Positions 7,450-15,526 of a stretch of DNA of 64,000 bases are shown one piece after another (the stretch's first letter is position 1; each line of letters opens with the position of its first letter). The notes beneath the pieces were generated by a model that was not told the DNA's origin, ran no database searches, and saw nothing but the letters and a program-made list of their open reading frames with translations. Location: IMG/VR virus record IMGVR_UViG_3300042392_001228, positions 1-64,000 of that record. One strand, 5' to 3'. The DNA comes from a virus. A program made the position numbers and the translations under genes.

Positions 7450-9026
7450 TAGATACCCTTGTAGAGTGTGTTGATCACTTCCATCGCTTGCTTGTCGCTT
7501 AGTTTAGCCCAAGGTCCCACCTTATACTTCTCGTCGCGAGTGCTAGTTTTAGTGGTAAGAACTTTAGTCATGCCTTCACCGTCTATTCCAAAACTTCGGA
7601 GTTTCTCGATAGCTCTCTCTCTGTTTGTGTACGCTTTGTAAGCTAGCGGGGCATCCTCTTCGAGAAATGCTAAGTAGTTTGCTTTTTGTTTCGGAGTGTT
7701 ATACTTTCTTTCCACATCTGCAATTAGGCTCCCACCTGGACCCCAACTCTTAAAGGTGGAGTCTGCGCTTTTTCCTCTGGGTCCCGGAAAGGCACCTAGT
7801 GCCTCCACAAGAGCAGCTTTCGGATTGTCTTGCGCCAGCCCCATATCAACAAATCGCCCTTTACCCTTCTCATCTACCAAAACATTGCCCCCATGCATAT
7901 CATTGTGTGCGACCCCCATCCTGTGCAGATCTGCACGAGCCTTCCAATAGGCGTCGGTGTTCCCTTTACTGGAATCTCTACTCGGATTCATACCTAGAGG
8001 GGTCCCTTGAACTTTTGACATAGCGATACGGCCGTTCCTTAGGTCTACCCCCGTTCCCTTGGGGCCAGCGGGTCCGCCAATATCCGCAGCAATCAGCTTC
8101 GGCCCCAAGTCGGCTTTACCAACTTTATCTACGATAGCCGCCTCCGTGCGGCTAATTATACCTCTTTTAACAACTTCGCCGTCCGGACTTAGAATCGCAG
8201 TGCCGTACATACCCGACCCTAGCATCTTAGCCTTTTCGCCAAAGGTTCGACTCCAACCATCGTACTTCGGGTCTCCCTGTCTCACATGGTTGCTCTTTTC
8301 GATCTTAGAGTCCATGATCGCGGCTATTTCTTCTTCGTAGGTTAAACCAGCTGAGTTCACTTTCTTGGATGACTCTCTTGGACCCCGGTTCTCTTCAAGA
8401 ATGCTCTTGATGTCGGCCAGAACTTCTTTTTTCGTTACTTTTGCTCCGCCGCTCTGACCCCCACCGGGTTCTAACCCGGACGCTTTTCGTTGTGACACAG
8501 CCGAAACTTTTTTGGCGATCGCCGGTAAAAGTTGCCGTTCGGCCAGCAGCTTGTTTACTTGCGCTCTCTGTTTGTCGTTCAGCCTCGGGTCATTTAGAAC
8601 CTTCTTCAGTTCTTCAACGGGTAGCGCCTTGACTTTGGCTGTCAAACGCATTTTTCCCTGCGTTACGGCCCCCTTTGACGGGTCCGGTACCGCTTTCTTA
8701 CTCAACAGCTTCGCTGAGAGTTTTGAGAGTGACGAATGGAGTTCCGAGGGAAGGGGTTTCCCCTGTGGTGTTGGCTTTACTGTCTTCTTAGTCCTTTCGG
8801 TCTTTGTCTTCTCCCCCTTTACCCTTGGCACTTTTTTCTCTGGACCACCCTCTTTAACTTGCTCTGTACCCTTCCTACACTGCCCCGCCGTCCCATACAC
8901 AGTGCCATCTTTCCTTACACAACGTGTAAAGTCGTACGTTCCCCCCTCAGAAAAGTCCGATGGGTGCTGTTCGGCAATCAGTGTTTTGTACGCCTGGAGG
9001 GCATCGGACGAGAAGGAACCTTGCAC
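7449..9026 (-). CDS. Tagged protein-kinase-fold effector
   Basis: The protein has 525 aa from a GTG at 9026, chosen because it gives the MQGSFSSDALQAY start shared with its sisters. The cysteine tag is at 32-54 and a long basic linker follows. Residues 126-162 are a module (MRLTAKVK, KKVLNDPRLNDKQRA) shared with the ART-like gene 4212-5588. The kinase-like core runs from about 265: glycine loop GSGMYG (270-275), lysine K287 in VVKRG, catalytic loop HNDMHGGN (D376, N381) and FVDMG (D394) in place of DFG. These residues are those needed for phosphotransfer, so it is probably active. The closest general pattern is small bacterial RIO/LPS-kinase-type folds. The substrate is unknown. Confidence 0.75.
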   Translation of the reverse strand: MQGSFSSDALQAYKTLIAEQHPSDFSEGGTYDFTRCVRKDGTVYGTAGQCRKGTEQVKEGGPEKKVPRVKGEKTKTERTKKTVKPTPQGKPLPSELHSSLSKLSAKLLSKKAVPDPSKGAVTQGKMRLTAKVKALPVEELKKVLNDPRLNDKQRAQVNKLLAERQLLPAIAKKVSAVSQRKASGLEPGGGQSGGAKVTKKEVLADIKSILEENRGPRESSKKVNSAGLTYEEEIAAIMDSKIEKSNHVRQGDPKYDGWSRTFGEKAKMLGSGMYGTAILSPDGEVVKRGIISRTEAAIVDKVGKADLGPKLIAADIGGPAGPKGTGVDLRNGRIAMSKVQGTPLGMNPSRDSSKGNTDAYWKARADLHRMGVAHNDMHGGNVLVDEKGKGRFVDMGLAQDNPKAALVEALGAFPGPRGKSADSTFKSWGPGGSLIADVERKYNTPKQKANYLAFLEEDAPLAYKAYTNRERAIEKLRSFGIDGEGMTKVLTTKTSTRDEKYKVGPWAKLSDKQAMEVINTLYKGI

Positions 9027-9050
9027 TGTACAGAGTCTATACCTACACAA

Positions 9051-9058
9051 TTTTACCC
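9051..9058 (-). promoter_or_regulatory. GGGTAAAA motif
   Basis: It lies 24 nt before the GTG start at 9026, overlapping the stop codon of the next gene (9053). Confidence 0.6.
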
Positions 9059-9262
9059 CTCAACATAAACCTCCAGCTCTTCCAGAAAGTCTCGAAGCTG
9101 CCGCGTCTGGTGAGACAGCCGTGAAAGAAGCAAAATGGAGTCCGCCAGGAACTCTTCGAGTTCGTCACGAGACAACTCCTTGAGTCTCTTTCGCACAGAT
9201 TGGGCGCGGAACTCAATCTCCAGGGGAAGCGGTGTTACGCTAAATGTCCTCGGTGAATCCAT
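9053..9262 (-). CDS. Small helical protein, NblA-like candidate
   Basis: The protein has 69 aa from the ATG at 9262, overlapping the end of the sigma-like gene by 23 nt. The pattern PLPLEIEFRAQSVRKRL, ELSRDELEEFLAD and LLLSRLSHQTRQLRDFL is two amphipathic helices. This resembles the NblA phycobilisome-degradation adaptor family (L..E..F......+.LS.E...+ ...L), which is known from some cyanophages. The similarity is by eye only. If correct it would target host light-harvesting antennae for proteolysis. A second candidate is at 15527-15754. Confidence 0.45.
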   Translation of the reverse strand: MDSPRTFSVTPLPLEIEFRAQSVRKRLKELSRDELEEFLADSILLLSRLSHQTRQLRDFLEELEVYVEG

Positions 9263-9917
9263 GTGCAATTGCCTGCAATTTGTAGAATTTATCTGCGGCC
9301 CACTCTCTCTCTTCAGGCGACAAGTCTTTTTCCTCAGCATACTTGACAACAGTATTGAGTTCGGACTCTGAAAGTTCTTTCATGGAACTCACAAGTTCGG
9401 GAGAAGCCACGTAAGGCTTAACATCGTCGTCGTTAAAAATAAACTCTCGTGTGGTCCAATCTTCAGGGTTAGAGTCGTAGGAAACATGGTAGTTATGGTT
9501 TGTCATATCAACCATAATTACTTTCGATTCAGGTAATCCCAACTCTGTCGCAATTTCGGTGTAAGTCTTCTTTTGCTTCAGTAGCTCGTCTACCTTGGTC
9601 TTATACGTCGCAACCCATCGCGGGGTTTTCACCATTCGGGAGTAGTCCCGCAAAGCGTGCTGGATATAGCCTCTGGCGGTTCTCCAAGCAAAGGTGCTAA
9701 ACTGAACTTTTTTGTCGGGGTCGTACCGTGTAGCAGCAACGCAGAGTGCGAAATTCGCTATTGACTCAAGGTCCTCTCTTGTGAGAGAGCCGGTGTACCC
9801 GCCCGTTGAGCACTTAGCACCGTAGGCGAGTCGTCCAGCGATCCACTTGTGGTCTCTTACCAAACACTGTTGCTCTTTTGTGAGCTCAGGGTAGCGCCTG
9901 TAGCGTCTTTTTGCCAT
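9240..9917 (-). CDS. Sigma-70-family-like factor
   Basis: The protein has 225 aa from the ATG at 9917, placed 1 nt after the nrdA stop. Residues about 45-105 look like sigma region 2: LTREDLESIANFAL, TRYDPDKKVQFSTFAWR and the adjoining ARGYIQHALRDYSR. A possible helix-turn-helix follows (TYTEIATELGLPESKV). The C-terminal part is acidic and does not resemble a full region 4. It lies directly downstream of nrdA in one operon. It is distinct from the factor at 14835-15437, so this phage has at least two. Confidence 0.75.
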   Translation of the reverse strand: MAKRRYRRYPELTKEQQCLVRDHKWIAGRLAYGAKCSTGGYTGSLTREDLESIANFALCVAATRYDPDKKVQFSTFAWRTARGYIQHALRDYSRMVKTPRWVATYKTKVDELLKQKKTYTEIATELGLPESKVIMVDMTNHNYHVSYDSNPEDWTTREFIFNDDDVKPYVASPELVSSMKELSESELNTVVKYAEEKDLSPEEREWAADKFYKLQAIAHGFTEDI

Positions 9918-9918
9918 A

Positions 9919-11862
9919 TTAAGCCTCGCAGCTTTTGCATTCGTTGTAAACGCCGTCTGAATCGTCATGGGCGCTGACCGTCTCGGTGTTATTCGATTGT
10001 TTGTATGCTATGTAGTCGGTAAAACCCCCAATGTGTTTCTTGAAGAGCCATAATTGTGGTACAGTTGTCCACTCAGGGTTCCAAAATCCTTTTTCTTCCG
10101 CTTCTGCTTTCGTGATTTCTTCGTACCGAACTCCCTCCATGGATAGTTCGTTCTTAAGTTTCACACACCATGGACAACCCTCACGGGTCACAATCAAAGC
10201 AGGGACAACTTCTTTATTCGTAAGAAGGCTGCTTGACTTCAGGTAATAAAGGGACTTTAGCTTCATCTTCCATGCTGCCAGGTGCAGACGAGTAATATAC
10301 GAGGCATCTGACTTCGGGTCTGGAAACAGATTTAGCGATTGACCCTGACACACGTAAGGTTGCCGGTCTGCAGCCTGCTTGATAAGCTCAAACTGGTCTA
10401 CTTCCCTTGCAGTCCTAAACACTTCTTTTTCGTGCTCAGTCAAGCATTCAATGCCCTGAACACTTCCCTTGGCCACTAGAATTTGATCCCAAACTTCCGG
10501 ACCTACTCCTCTGTCGCAGAAGATTTTTTCAAGGTACTGATTCTTTCGAACATATGTGCCTTTAGCTTGTTTGGCGACGTAATAGTTTCGGTCTCGTGGC
10601 TCTATGCCTTCGGTGCCTGCCCCGCAAATTACACTATTTGTTTTGGTTGGTGCGATCGCGATTAAGTGCGTGTGACGCATTCCGGTACCCTTGCACCATT
10701 CCGGTTCCCCAAACCGCTCGGCCAGCTCCTTCGAAGCTTTGACTGCTTCCTCCTTCATCCATCGAGTTGTTTCGACGTTTAACTCTCGCGCCCCTTGTGA
10801 CTTCACAGGTAAACCGTGCAGTTGATAGAGGGAGTGAAGTCCCATGACCCCTAGGCCAAGGGCACGGCTTTTCTCTGCGAAACGAACGGACCTACCCATG
10901 CCAACCTTGTCTTTGGCTTTGCGTATGAACTCGCTAACGACTGCCTCAAGGAAGTGGATCCCAATTTGAGGAACAGTACGGCCTGAAGTAGGAGACTTCC
11001 AATCCTTATACTCGTCGTAGCGGCTCAGGTTTAAGCTACTGAGGACGCACACGAATGAGTGGTTCTCGTCAGTGTGAAGGAAGATTTCGCTGCAGAGATT
11101 ACTGGTCTTTACAGTCAGTCCCCTTTCTTTGTAGCAATCCGGGTTCTGGTTATTAGCATTGTCAATAAAGATTAGGTACGGGGTCCCCGAGATCATTCTT
11201 GTTCTCAAGACCTCTGCGAACAACTCATGCTTTTGTTTATCGCCCTTTATCATGGACTCAACCCACTCATCGGATATGGTGAGTGCTATGTTTGAGTCTA
11301 CCCATGTCCGTGGGTCTCCTTTTGTGTGATCCTTTGCACGAAGCAGTTCTGGAACGTCCGGGTGATCAATAGGCAGGTAAAAAGCGAATGATCCTCTCCT
11401 GACTCCCCCTTGGCTCACGACTCTCGCACAAATATCGTATTGCTGCATCCAGGGCACAGCACCAATTGATTTTCCTCCCCCAGTTATAGGCGACCCTGCG
11501 GGGCGAATTTCCCCGAAGTAGTTGCCCACTCCTCCCCCACTTTTGCTCAGTTGAGCTACTTCTTTCAAGTGAGAGTAGATAGAGGAAATGCTATCTGAAG
11601 GGTGTACAGAGAAGCACGATATAGGCTGACCACGGTATGTACCGAAGTTGGAAGCCACCGGACTCGCTGCGCCAATCCAGCCGGACCAAAGGCAGTGGAA
11701 CAAGTCTTCGTCTAGTGTCGGATCTTCGTTTATCTTTGAAGCCGTTTTTGCTAGACGGCTAAACATATCTTTTGGAGTCTCCCCTACTAATAAGTAGCCA
11801 TTAGAGAGAGTATGAAGGGCCTCTTCATTCATCCAATGTGGGTGAGTAAGTTCTGTATTCAT
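9919..11862 (-). CDS. nrdA: Class I ribonucleotide reductase large subunit fused to glutaredoxin
   Basis: The protein has 647 aa. Catalytic residues are visible: the redox cysteine in PISCF, NLCSEI with the radical cysteine and glutamate, the second redox cysteine in VCVLSSLNLS, and the radical-transfer tyrosines in SLYYLKSSS. There is no N-terminal ATP cone, so dATP overall-activity control is probably absent. After the core, residues about 550-630 form a glutaredoxin domain (ALIVTREGCPWC, TVPQLWLF, IGGFTDY) and the chain then ends in the swinging-arm tail ECKSCEA. The reductant is therefore built between the core and its own tail. It makes dNTPs for phage replication with NrdB. Confidence 0.95.
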   Translation of the reverse strand: MNTELTHPHWMNEEALHTLSNGYLLVGETPKDMFSRLAKTASKINEDPTLDEDLFHCLWSGWIGAASPVASNFGTYRGQPISCFSVHPSDSISSIYSHLKEVAQLSKSGGGVGNYFGEIRPAGSPITGGGKSIGAVPWMQQYDICARVVSQGGVRRGSFAFYLPIDHPDVPELLRAKDHTKGDPRTWVDSNIALTISDEWVESMIKGDKQKHELFAEVLRTRMISGTPYLIFIDNANNQNPDCYKERGLTVKTSNLCSEIFLHTDENHSFVCVLSSLNLSRYDEYKDWKSPTSGRTVPQIGIHFLEAVVSEFIRKAKDKVGMGRSVRFAEKSRALGLGVMGLHSLYQLHGLPVKSQGARELNVETTRWMKEEAVKASKELAERFGEPEWCKGTGMRHTHLIAIAPTKTNSVICGAGTEGIEPRDRNYYVAKQAKGTYVRKNQYLEKIFCDRGVGPEVWDQILVAKGSVQGIECLTEHEKEVFRTAREVDQFELIKQAADRQPYVCQGQSLNLFPDPKSDASYITRLHLAAWKMKLKSLYYLKSSSLLTNKEVVPALIVTREGCPWCVKLKNELSMEGVRYEEITKAEAEEKGFWNPEWTTVPQLWLFKKHIGGFTDYIAYKQSNNTETVSAHDDSDGVYNECKSCEA

Positions 11863-11887
11863 AGTGATTTCAAGAGTTAAGAATGTG

Positions 11888-11895
11888 GTTATAGC
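11888..11895 (-). promoter_or_regulatory. GCTATAAC element before nrdA
   Basis: On the minus strand ACGCTATAACC lies 25 nt upstream of the nrdA ATG, just inside the 36-nt nrdB-nrdA gap. It resembles an extended -10 box of the second motif class. Confidence 0.5.
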
Positions 11896-11898
11896 GTA

Positions 11899-12879
11899 TT
11901 ACACCAAGTCTAGAACCAGATCCTTTAAGTTAACTCTCAAAAAATCCTGAGTCGGTTTTGCAACGTAGGCGTCCCCCGACTTTGCTTGAGCGAAAACGTC
12001 TGTACTTGTCGCGCCTGCAGCAATAGGGTCGAACCACTGTTTAATCCTATTCGCAGAATCCATGTCGACGTGGAACATAGGTACAGATATTCCTAGCTTA
12101 TTCAACCTGTCGTTTGCTCGCCAGCGAAGATAATGCTTCGTGTCATGCAGAGTAATGGTGTCGAGAGTACGTCCTTCAAAGATCTGGTTAAGGAACGCGT
12201 CCTCATTTCGGAGTACCGCGTCAAACCCTTGGAAAATCGCTTCTGCTTCAATCAGGGTTAAAGGGTCTTCCTTAATCAGCTCACGAAAGAGTTGTATTCC
12301 GGTATCGCTGTGCTGTTGCTCGTCTTGAATTGACCATGAAATAATTTGCGATAGCCCTCTGTACCTTCCGTTGAGATTCAAGGAAAGAAGGACTGCGAAG
12401 GAAGAAAACAGCGAGACACCCTCGGCAGCGCCACTGAATACCGCGAGGGACTCCTTAATGTTTTTCTTTCCTAGAAAGTACCCAATCTTTTGACGGGCTA
12501 TGGGGTCACCAAGGAAAGCCTCAAATTCGTCTAGACCTAGGGTGTCCGATAAGAGATTATATGCTTCGGCGTGAACAACTTCAGAGAAAGCAAAGGTTCG
12601 AGCCACTGCCGCAATCTCATGCTTAGGGAACCACTCCGGAATCTTTGACCAGTAGTCCCCAATGTGTGTCTCAAGAATGGTGAAACCACGCAAAATACCC
12701 CCCACAATCTCACGTTCGCTCTGAGTTGCACTTTGCCAATCTCGAACATCACTTTCAAATTGTGCTTCTTCAGGACCCCAAAGAGAAAGGCGAGCTTTCT
12801 GATAAGTTTTGAAAAACTCAGGGTATTCAAATTCCCCGTTAAGTTTGTAGGCTTCTCGATACTGAGTGATGCTTGGCAT
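11899..12879 (-). CDS. nrdB: Class I ribonucleotide reductase small subunit
   Basis: The protein has 326 aa. Metal ligands are visible in FTILETHIGDYW, in FSEVVHAEAY and in SIQDEQQHSD, and the motif E-V-V-H-A-E-A-Y retains the tyrosine expected to carry the stable radical. The C-terminus ends NLKDLVLDLV, suited to docking with NrdA. The gene overlaps the end of 12839-13477 by 41 nt and precedes nrdA, so the order of transcription is 12839, nrdB, nrdA, sigma. Confidence 0.92.
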   Translation of the reverse strand: MPSITQYREAYKLNGEFEYPEFFKTYQKARLSLWGPEEAQFESDVRDWQSATQSEREIVGGILRGFTILETHIGDYWSKIPEWFPKHEIAAVARTFAFSEVVHAEAYNLLSDTLGLDEFEAFLGDPIARQKIGYFLGKKNIKESLAVFSGAAEGVSLFSSFAVLLSLNLNGRYRGLSQIISWSIQDEQQHSDTGIQLFRELIKEDPLTLIEAEAIFQGFDAVLRNEDAFLNQIFEGRTLDTITLHDTKHYLRWRANDRLNKLGISVPMFHVDMDSANRIKQWFDPIAAGATSTDVFAQAKSGDAYVAKPTQDFLRVNLKDLVLDLV

Positions 12880-13477
12880 TTAGTCGTTCTAAGCGTTTGC
12901 GTTCTTTTTCTGCGAGATATCTGTCTCGTGCAGGTTTGTGTTTTTCATGGCTCCACCACTCGGGTTGGTTCCCGTGTTTCCAAACAGCGTACCCTTTCTC
13001 ACCCATTAGGTAATTTCGGTACGCTTGAACCGGGTTTGCTGGATCTTTGTACTGGTCCGGCATAGCTTGAACGAACGGTGAGTGGTCTCTCGAACTCGCC
13101 GCGTTGAAGTTTTTGTAGAGCAAGGTCCGAACTTCATCTAAGCCGAACAAAGCACCGTGGTGTTTGTTGTATCGTTCCCAGTACTCCTGAGCCATACCGA
13201 AAGCGTGCTCTACGACCCAGTGAACATTGGCTGGCGTTTCGTACAGCCACTTTGAACAAGGGTGGTGAGCGAAACCTTTCGTCCCGTAGAACAACTTTTC
13301 AGACTCCAGGAGAGCCAGTTGCCTATTGAGTCCGGGCTTCTCGATTTTCACCTCAAATGTGTTAAACGCCCAAGGTGCCAGTAACTGCAAGCTCTCAGTC
13401 GTCATTTTTACGACGAGCTTGTCAGGCAGGGATGCTCCCGCGATTTGCGGGTCTTCATGCACAGCAAAGATGTTCAT
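12839..13477 (-). CDS. Conserved phage protein, possible pyrimidine-dimer glycosylase relative
   Basis: The protein has 212 aa. The first 45 residues (MNIFAVHEDP, DKLVVKMTTESLQLL) resemble the start of small DNA-repair glycosylases of the PF03013 type, which begin with a similar strand-helix pattern. Several His/Trp-rich stretches follow (HHPCSKWLYE, NVHWVVEHAFG) and the C-terminus is strongly basic. The assignment is tentative. It heads the ribonucleotide reductase operon and has a GCTAAACT element 21 nt upstream. Confidence 0.5.
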   Translation of the reverse strand: MNIFAVHEDPQIAGASLPDKLVVKMTTESLQLLAPWAFNTFEVKIEKPGLNRQLALLESEKLFYGTKGFAHHPCSKWLYETPANVHWVVEHAFGMAQEYWERYNKHHGALFGLDEVRTLLYKNFNAASSRDHSPFVQAMPDQYKDPANPVQAYRNYLMGEKGYAVWKHGNQPEWWSHEKHKPARDRYLAEKERKRLERLNAKHHSVSRSLQT

Positions 13478-13498
13478 TTGTTTCGAACGAAGTAGTTT

Positions 13499-13506
13499 AG
13501 TTTAGC
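13499..13506 (-). promoter_or_regulatory. GCTAAACT element
   Basis: GCGCTAAACT on the minus strand lies 21 nt before the ATG at 13477, at the head of the ribonucleotide reductase operon. Confidence 0.5.
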
Positions 13507-13599
13507 GCGAAAAAGGTAAACTCTTCCGAATTTGTTTCAACCAAAGAAAAACCACCCCCGGTTATCCCGAAGGCGGTCACTCGATCTCTTGTGAAGATC

Positions 13600-13803
13600 T
13601 CACCAAATTCCTGGTATAACTTGCCCAGTGACTGCGTAAGACCCGAGTGCAGCGACTATTCCTATCATCGCCGCTCTCCCATTCAACGTTTCACCAAAAG
13701 TGTCCCAGGCCACCATTGGTCGGTAGTTTGAGTCTACGGAAGTCATCGGGGGCTCAATTGCAAAGTTATTGAGCCGACCCTTTTCATCAGAAGTGACTGT
13801 CAT
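13600..13803 (-). CDS. hli: High-light-inducible chlorophyll-binding protein
   Basis: The protein has 67 aa from the ATG at 13803; the longer upstream frame starts in the leader. The single membrane helix holds the chlorophyll-binding signature ETLNGRAAMIGIVAALG followed by YAVTGQVIPGIW, as in cyanobacterial and cyanophage Hli proteins. It would sit in the thylakoid membrane and protect photosystem II during infection. It is the clearest sign that the host is a cyanobacterium. Confidence 0.9.
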   Translation of the reverse strand: MTVTSDEKGRLNNFAIEPPMTSVDSNYRPMVAWDTFGETLNGRAAMIGIVAALGSYAVTGQVIPGIW

Positions 13804-13822
13804 TTTGTTTGTTCCGTGTTTA

Positions 13823-13830
13823 AGTTTAGT
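13823..13830 (-). promoter_or_regulatory. CTAAACT element before hli
   Basis: CACTAAACTT on the minus strand lies 19 nt before the hli ATG. It lacks the upstream GC of the better copies. Confidence 0.35.
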
Positions 13831-13865
13831 GATTGCAGGAGGAGGTAAACAGCCTTGTCGCATGG

Positions 13866-14117
13866 TTACAGAGTGACATCCAAATTCGAGACAACTTGCT
13901 CCAAAGGAAGGGACACCTCGCCGGACTGCTGGTGCTGGCCCAAAGCAGCTAGGCCCGTGGTGAGATTTTCGTAGTCTTCACCCACGCTCTGCCCTTTTCT
14001 CTCGGCTTTTCTGCGCTTACGTTCATTCAACCACAGTTGCATGTACGCAAGGTCACCGGGAGTGTGAAGCTCAGGGTGCCTCAGAGCTTCTTTTACAAGC
14101 TTTTTCGCTTTTGTCAT
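13866..14117 (-). CDS. Small hypothetical protein
   Basis: The protein has 83 aa. It starts MTKAKKLVKEALRHPELH, contains DLAYMQLWLNERKRRKAERK and ends in an acidic tail. The ATG overlaps the speD stop as ATGA. No domain recognised; basic N-terminal helices suggest nucleic-acid or protein binding at most. Confidence 0.65.
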   Translation of the reverse strand: MTKAKKLVKEALRHPELHTPGDLAYMQLWLNERKRRKAERKGQSVGEDYENLTTGLAALGQHQQSGEVSLPLEQVVSNLDVTL

Positions 14118-14452
14118 CGTTCAATCTCCTGAATAGTGAAGGAAGGGCAACCAAGGTGTTTGCAAAAGGTTTGCGCGATTTCTGACGAGGACCGCCCACC
14201 GCAAGTGAACACATCTACAGCTGCCTTGCCTTTTTCGGGCCACGTGTGAATCGAAATATGACTCTCCGCAAGCAAGATAATGCCTGTCAAACCTTGCGGG
14301 TCAAACTGGTGAAGGATCGGCTCGCTAAGGGCCACCAACTCGTGTTGGAGCACTGTGAGTCTGAACGCCTCTCGAAGCCGATCGATGCAGTTTAGCTTGT
14401 CGAAGTCAGCGTCGAAAATGCGAACTAGAGCATGAGTTCCAAGACTTTCCAA
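14114..14452 (-). CDS. speD: S-adenosylmethionine decarboxylase proenzyme
   Basis: The protein has 112 aa. The signature AESHISIHTWPE contains the serine at which the proenzyme self-cleaves to make its pyruvoyl group, followed by AAVDVFTCGG. The size fits the bacterial SpeD class. The start is a TTG at 14452, with GAGG 10 nt before it; no in-frame ATG is available before the conserved LGTHALV. It makes decarboxylated SAM for polyamine synthesis, an auxiliary function known in cyanophages. Confidence 0.9.
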   Translation of the reverse strand: MESLGTHALVRIFDADFDKLNCIDRLREAFRLTVLQHELVALSEPILHQFDPQGLTGIILLAESHISIHTWPEKGKAAVDVFTCGGRSSSEIAQTFCKHLGCPSFTIQEIER

Positions 14453-14468
14453 TTCATAAATACCTCAA

Positions 14469-14825
14469 TTATTCAGAAGTGTGCTGTTCTAAAATTTGTT
14501 TTACCCCCTCTCTTAGTTCCCTTAGAGACAGGGCACCTTGCAAGAATCCCAGGTACTTTCCCGTTGAACTCAGGAAGAGGTAAGTAGGGAAGTCTATCTC
14601 GTATGTGTCTGAGACTGCGTAGCGTTCGAGACACTGGTAGATTCGAGTCCGTGTTGCGTTCCCATTAAAGTCTCGAAGGGTGTCAAAGGGTATCTCTTGA
14701 AAAGAAACTTCGGGAAACCCCTCAAACATGGACTTGTCGAACCGGGACATCGTGTCACAGACTGGACATCCAAGGTCGAACACCTTGGTCACAACAACCG
14801 CTGCGTTAGGCTTATTTTCTGTCAT
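14469..14825 (-). CDS. Thioredoxin-like protein
   Basis: The protein has 118 aa with the redox motif CPVC at about residues 20-23 (FDLGCPVCDTMSRFDKS), a cis-proline region (DFPTYLFLS) and the final strand GKYLGFLQGALS. This is a thioredoxin fold with a non-classical active site. It may reduce ribonucleotide reductase or other phage enzymes. It follows the sigma gene by 9 nt. Confidence 0.8.
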   Translation of the reverse strand: MTENKPNAAVVVTKVFDLGCPVCDTMSRFDKSMFEGFPEVSFQEIPFDTLRDFNGNATRTRIYQCLERYAVSDTYEIDFPTYLFLSSTGKYLGFLQGALSLRELREGVKQILEQHTSE

Positions 14826-14834
14826 TGTCCCGCC

Positions 14835-15437
14835 TCAAATAAAGTTTCGAAGTTCGGGACTAACCTCACGCACTTTTTTGGTGAAACGTGAAATGTGACC
14901 GTTTGTAGCCTGTTTCGTAAGCCCATACTTTTGAGCAACTTCCCCTTGTCGCATTGCCTTTCTGCCGAGTAGTCCAAATCGGTCGCAGACGATTTGTGCT
15001 CTCTTGCTGTCGAGAGAACCACAACCCTTCTTTATAATGTCTGCAATGTCCATGCGAGCAAACTCTTCCTTCAGTTCGTAAGCGTTCGGGTCTTCAAGGT
15101 TGTTCGACCAGTCTGACTGCTCTAAGGACAGCGCAAACTTGGGGTTCTTTTTCTCTTTTCTTGCAGCACCCTGAACCGCACCACGAACGTTCGGGTAGAT
15201 CCACGTCATTGGGCGGATGCCCCGCCCGTTGACCCGATAGTTAAGGTCAAACGTTTTGATAGCTTTTACGATGCCAAGTAAACCCTCTTGAACAAGATCG
15301 TCGTAGATATAGTCGTGACCCATAAATTTGTACTTGTGGGCAAACTTATGAACAAGTGGGGTGAACTGCTTCAGAGTCTCGCTGACCGCTAGAGAATCTC
15401 CTCGAACTGCGCTGTAAAAGGTTTCGTCTGTGTACAT
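14835..15437 (-). CDS. Sigma-70-family RNA polymerase factor
   Basis: The protein has 200 aa from the ATG at 15437; a TTG at 15449 is less likely. Region 2 is clear (YIYDDLVQEGLLGIVKAIKT, then RGIRPMTWIYPNVRG), and near the C-terminus there is a region-4-like helix-turn-helix (RQGEVAQKYGLTKQATNGHI). It should direct host RNA polymerase to phage promoters. It is a candidate reader of the GGGTAAAA class, but that is inference. A GCTATACT element lies 20 nt upstream. Confidence 0.87.
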   Translation of the reverse strand: MYTDETFYSAVRGDSLAVSETLKQFTPLVHKFAHKYKFMGHDYIYDDLVQEGLLGIVKAIKTFDLNYRVNGRGIRPMTWIYPNVRGAVQGAARKEKKNPKFALSLEQSDWSNNLEDPNAYELKEEFARMDIADIIKKGCGSLDSKRAQIVCDRFGLLGRKAMRQGEVAQKYGLTKQATNGHISRFTKKVREVSPELRNFI

Positions 15438-15457
15438 GGTGTTTTTCAACTACAATA

Positions 15458-15465
15458 AGTATAGC
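15458..15465 (-). promoter_or_regulatory. GCTATACT element before sigma gene
   Basis: GGCGCTATACTT on the minus strand lies 20 nt before the ATG at 15437, downstream of a double hairpin. Confidence 0.55.
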
Positions 15466-15486
15466 GCCTCTAAGGGAAAAGGCAAA

Positions 15487-15521
15487 GCCGGTATCCCGGC
15501 GTTTTTAGGCGGGTATCCGCC
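15487..15521 (-). terminator. Double hairpin terminator
   Basis: Two adjacent stem-loops (minus strand GGCGG-ATAC-CCGCC, then GCCGG-GATA-CCGGC) are followed by TTTGCCTTTT. They lie between the stop at 15527 and the sigma promoter element, and probably end the dCMP deaminase operon. Confidence 0.6.
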
Positions 15522-15526
15522 ATCCC

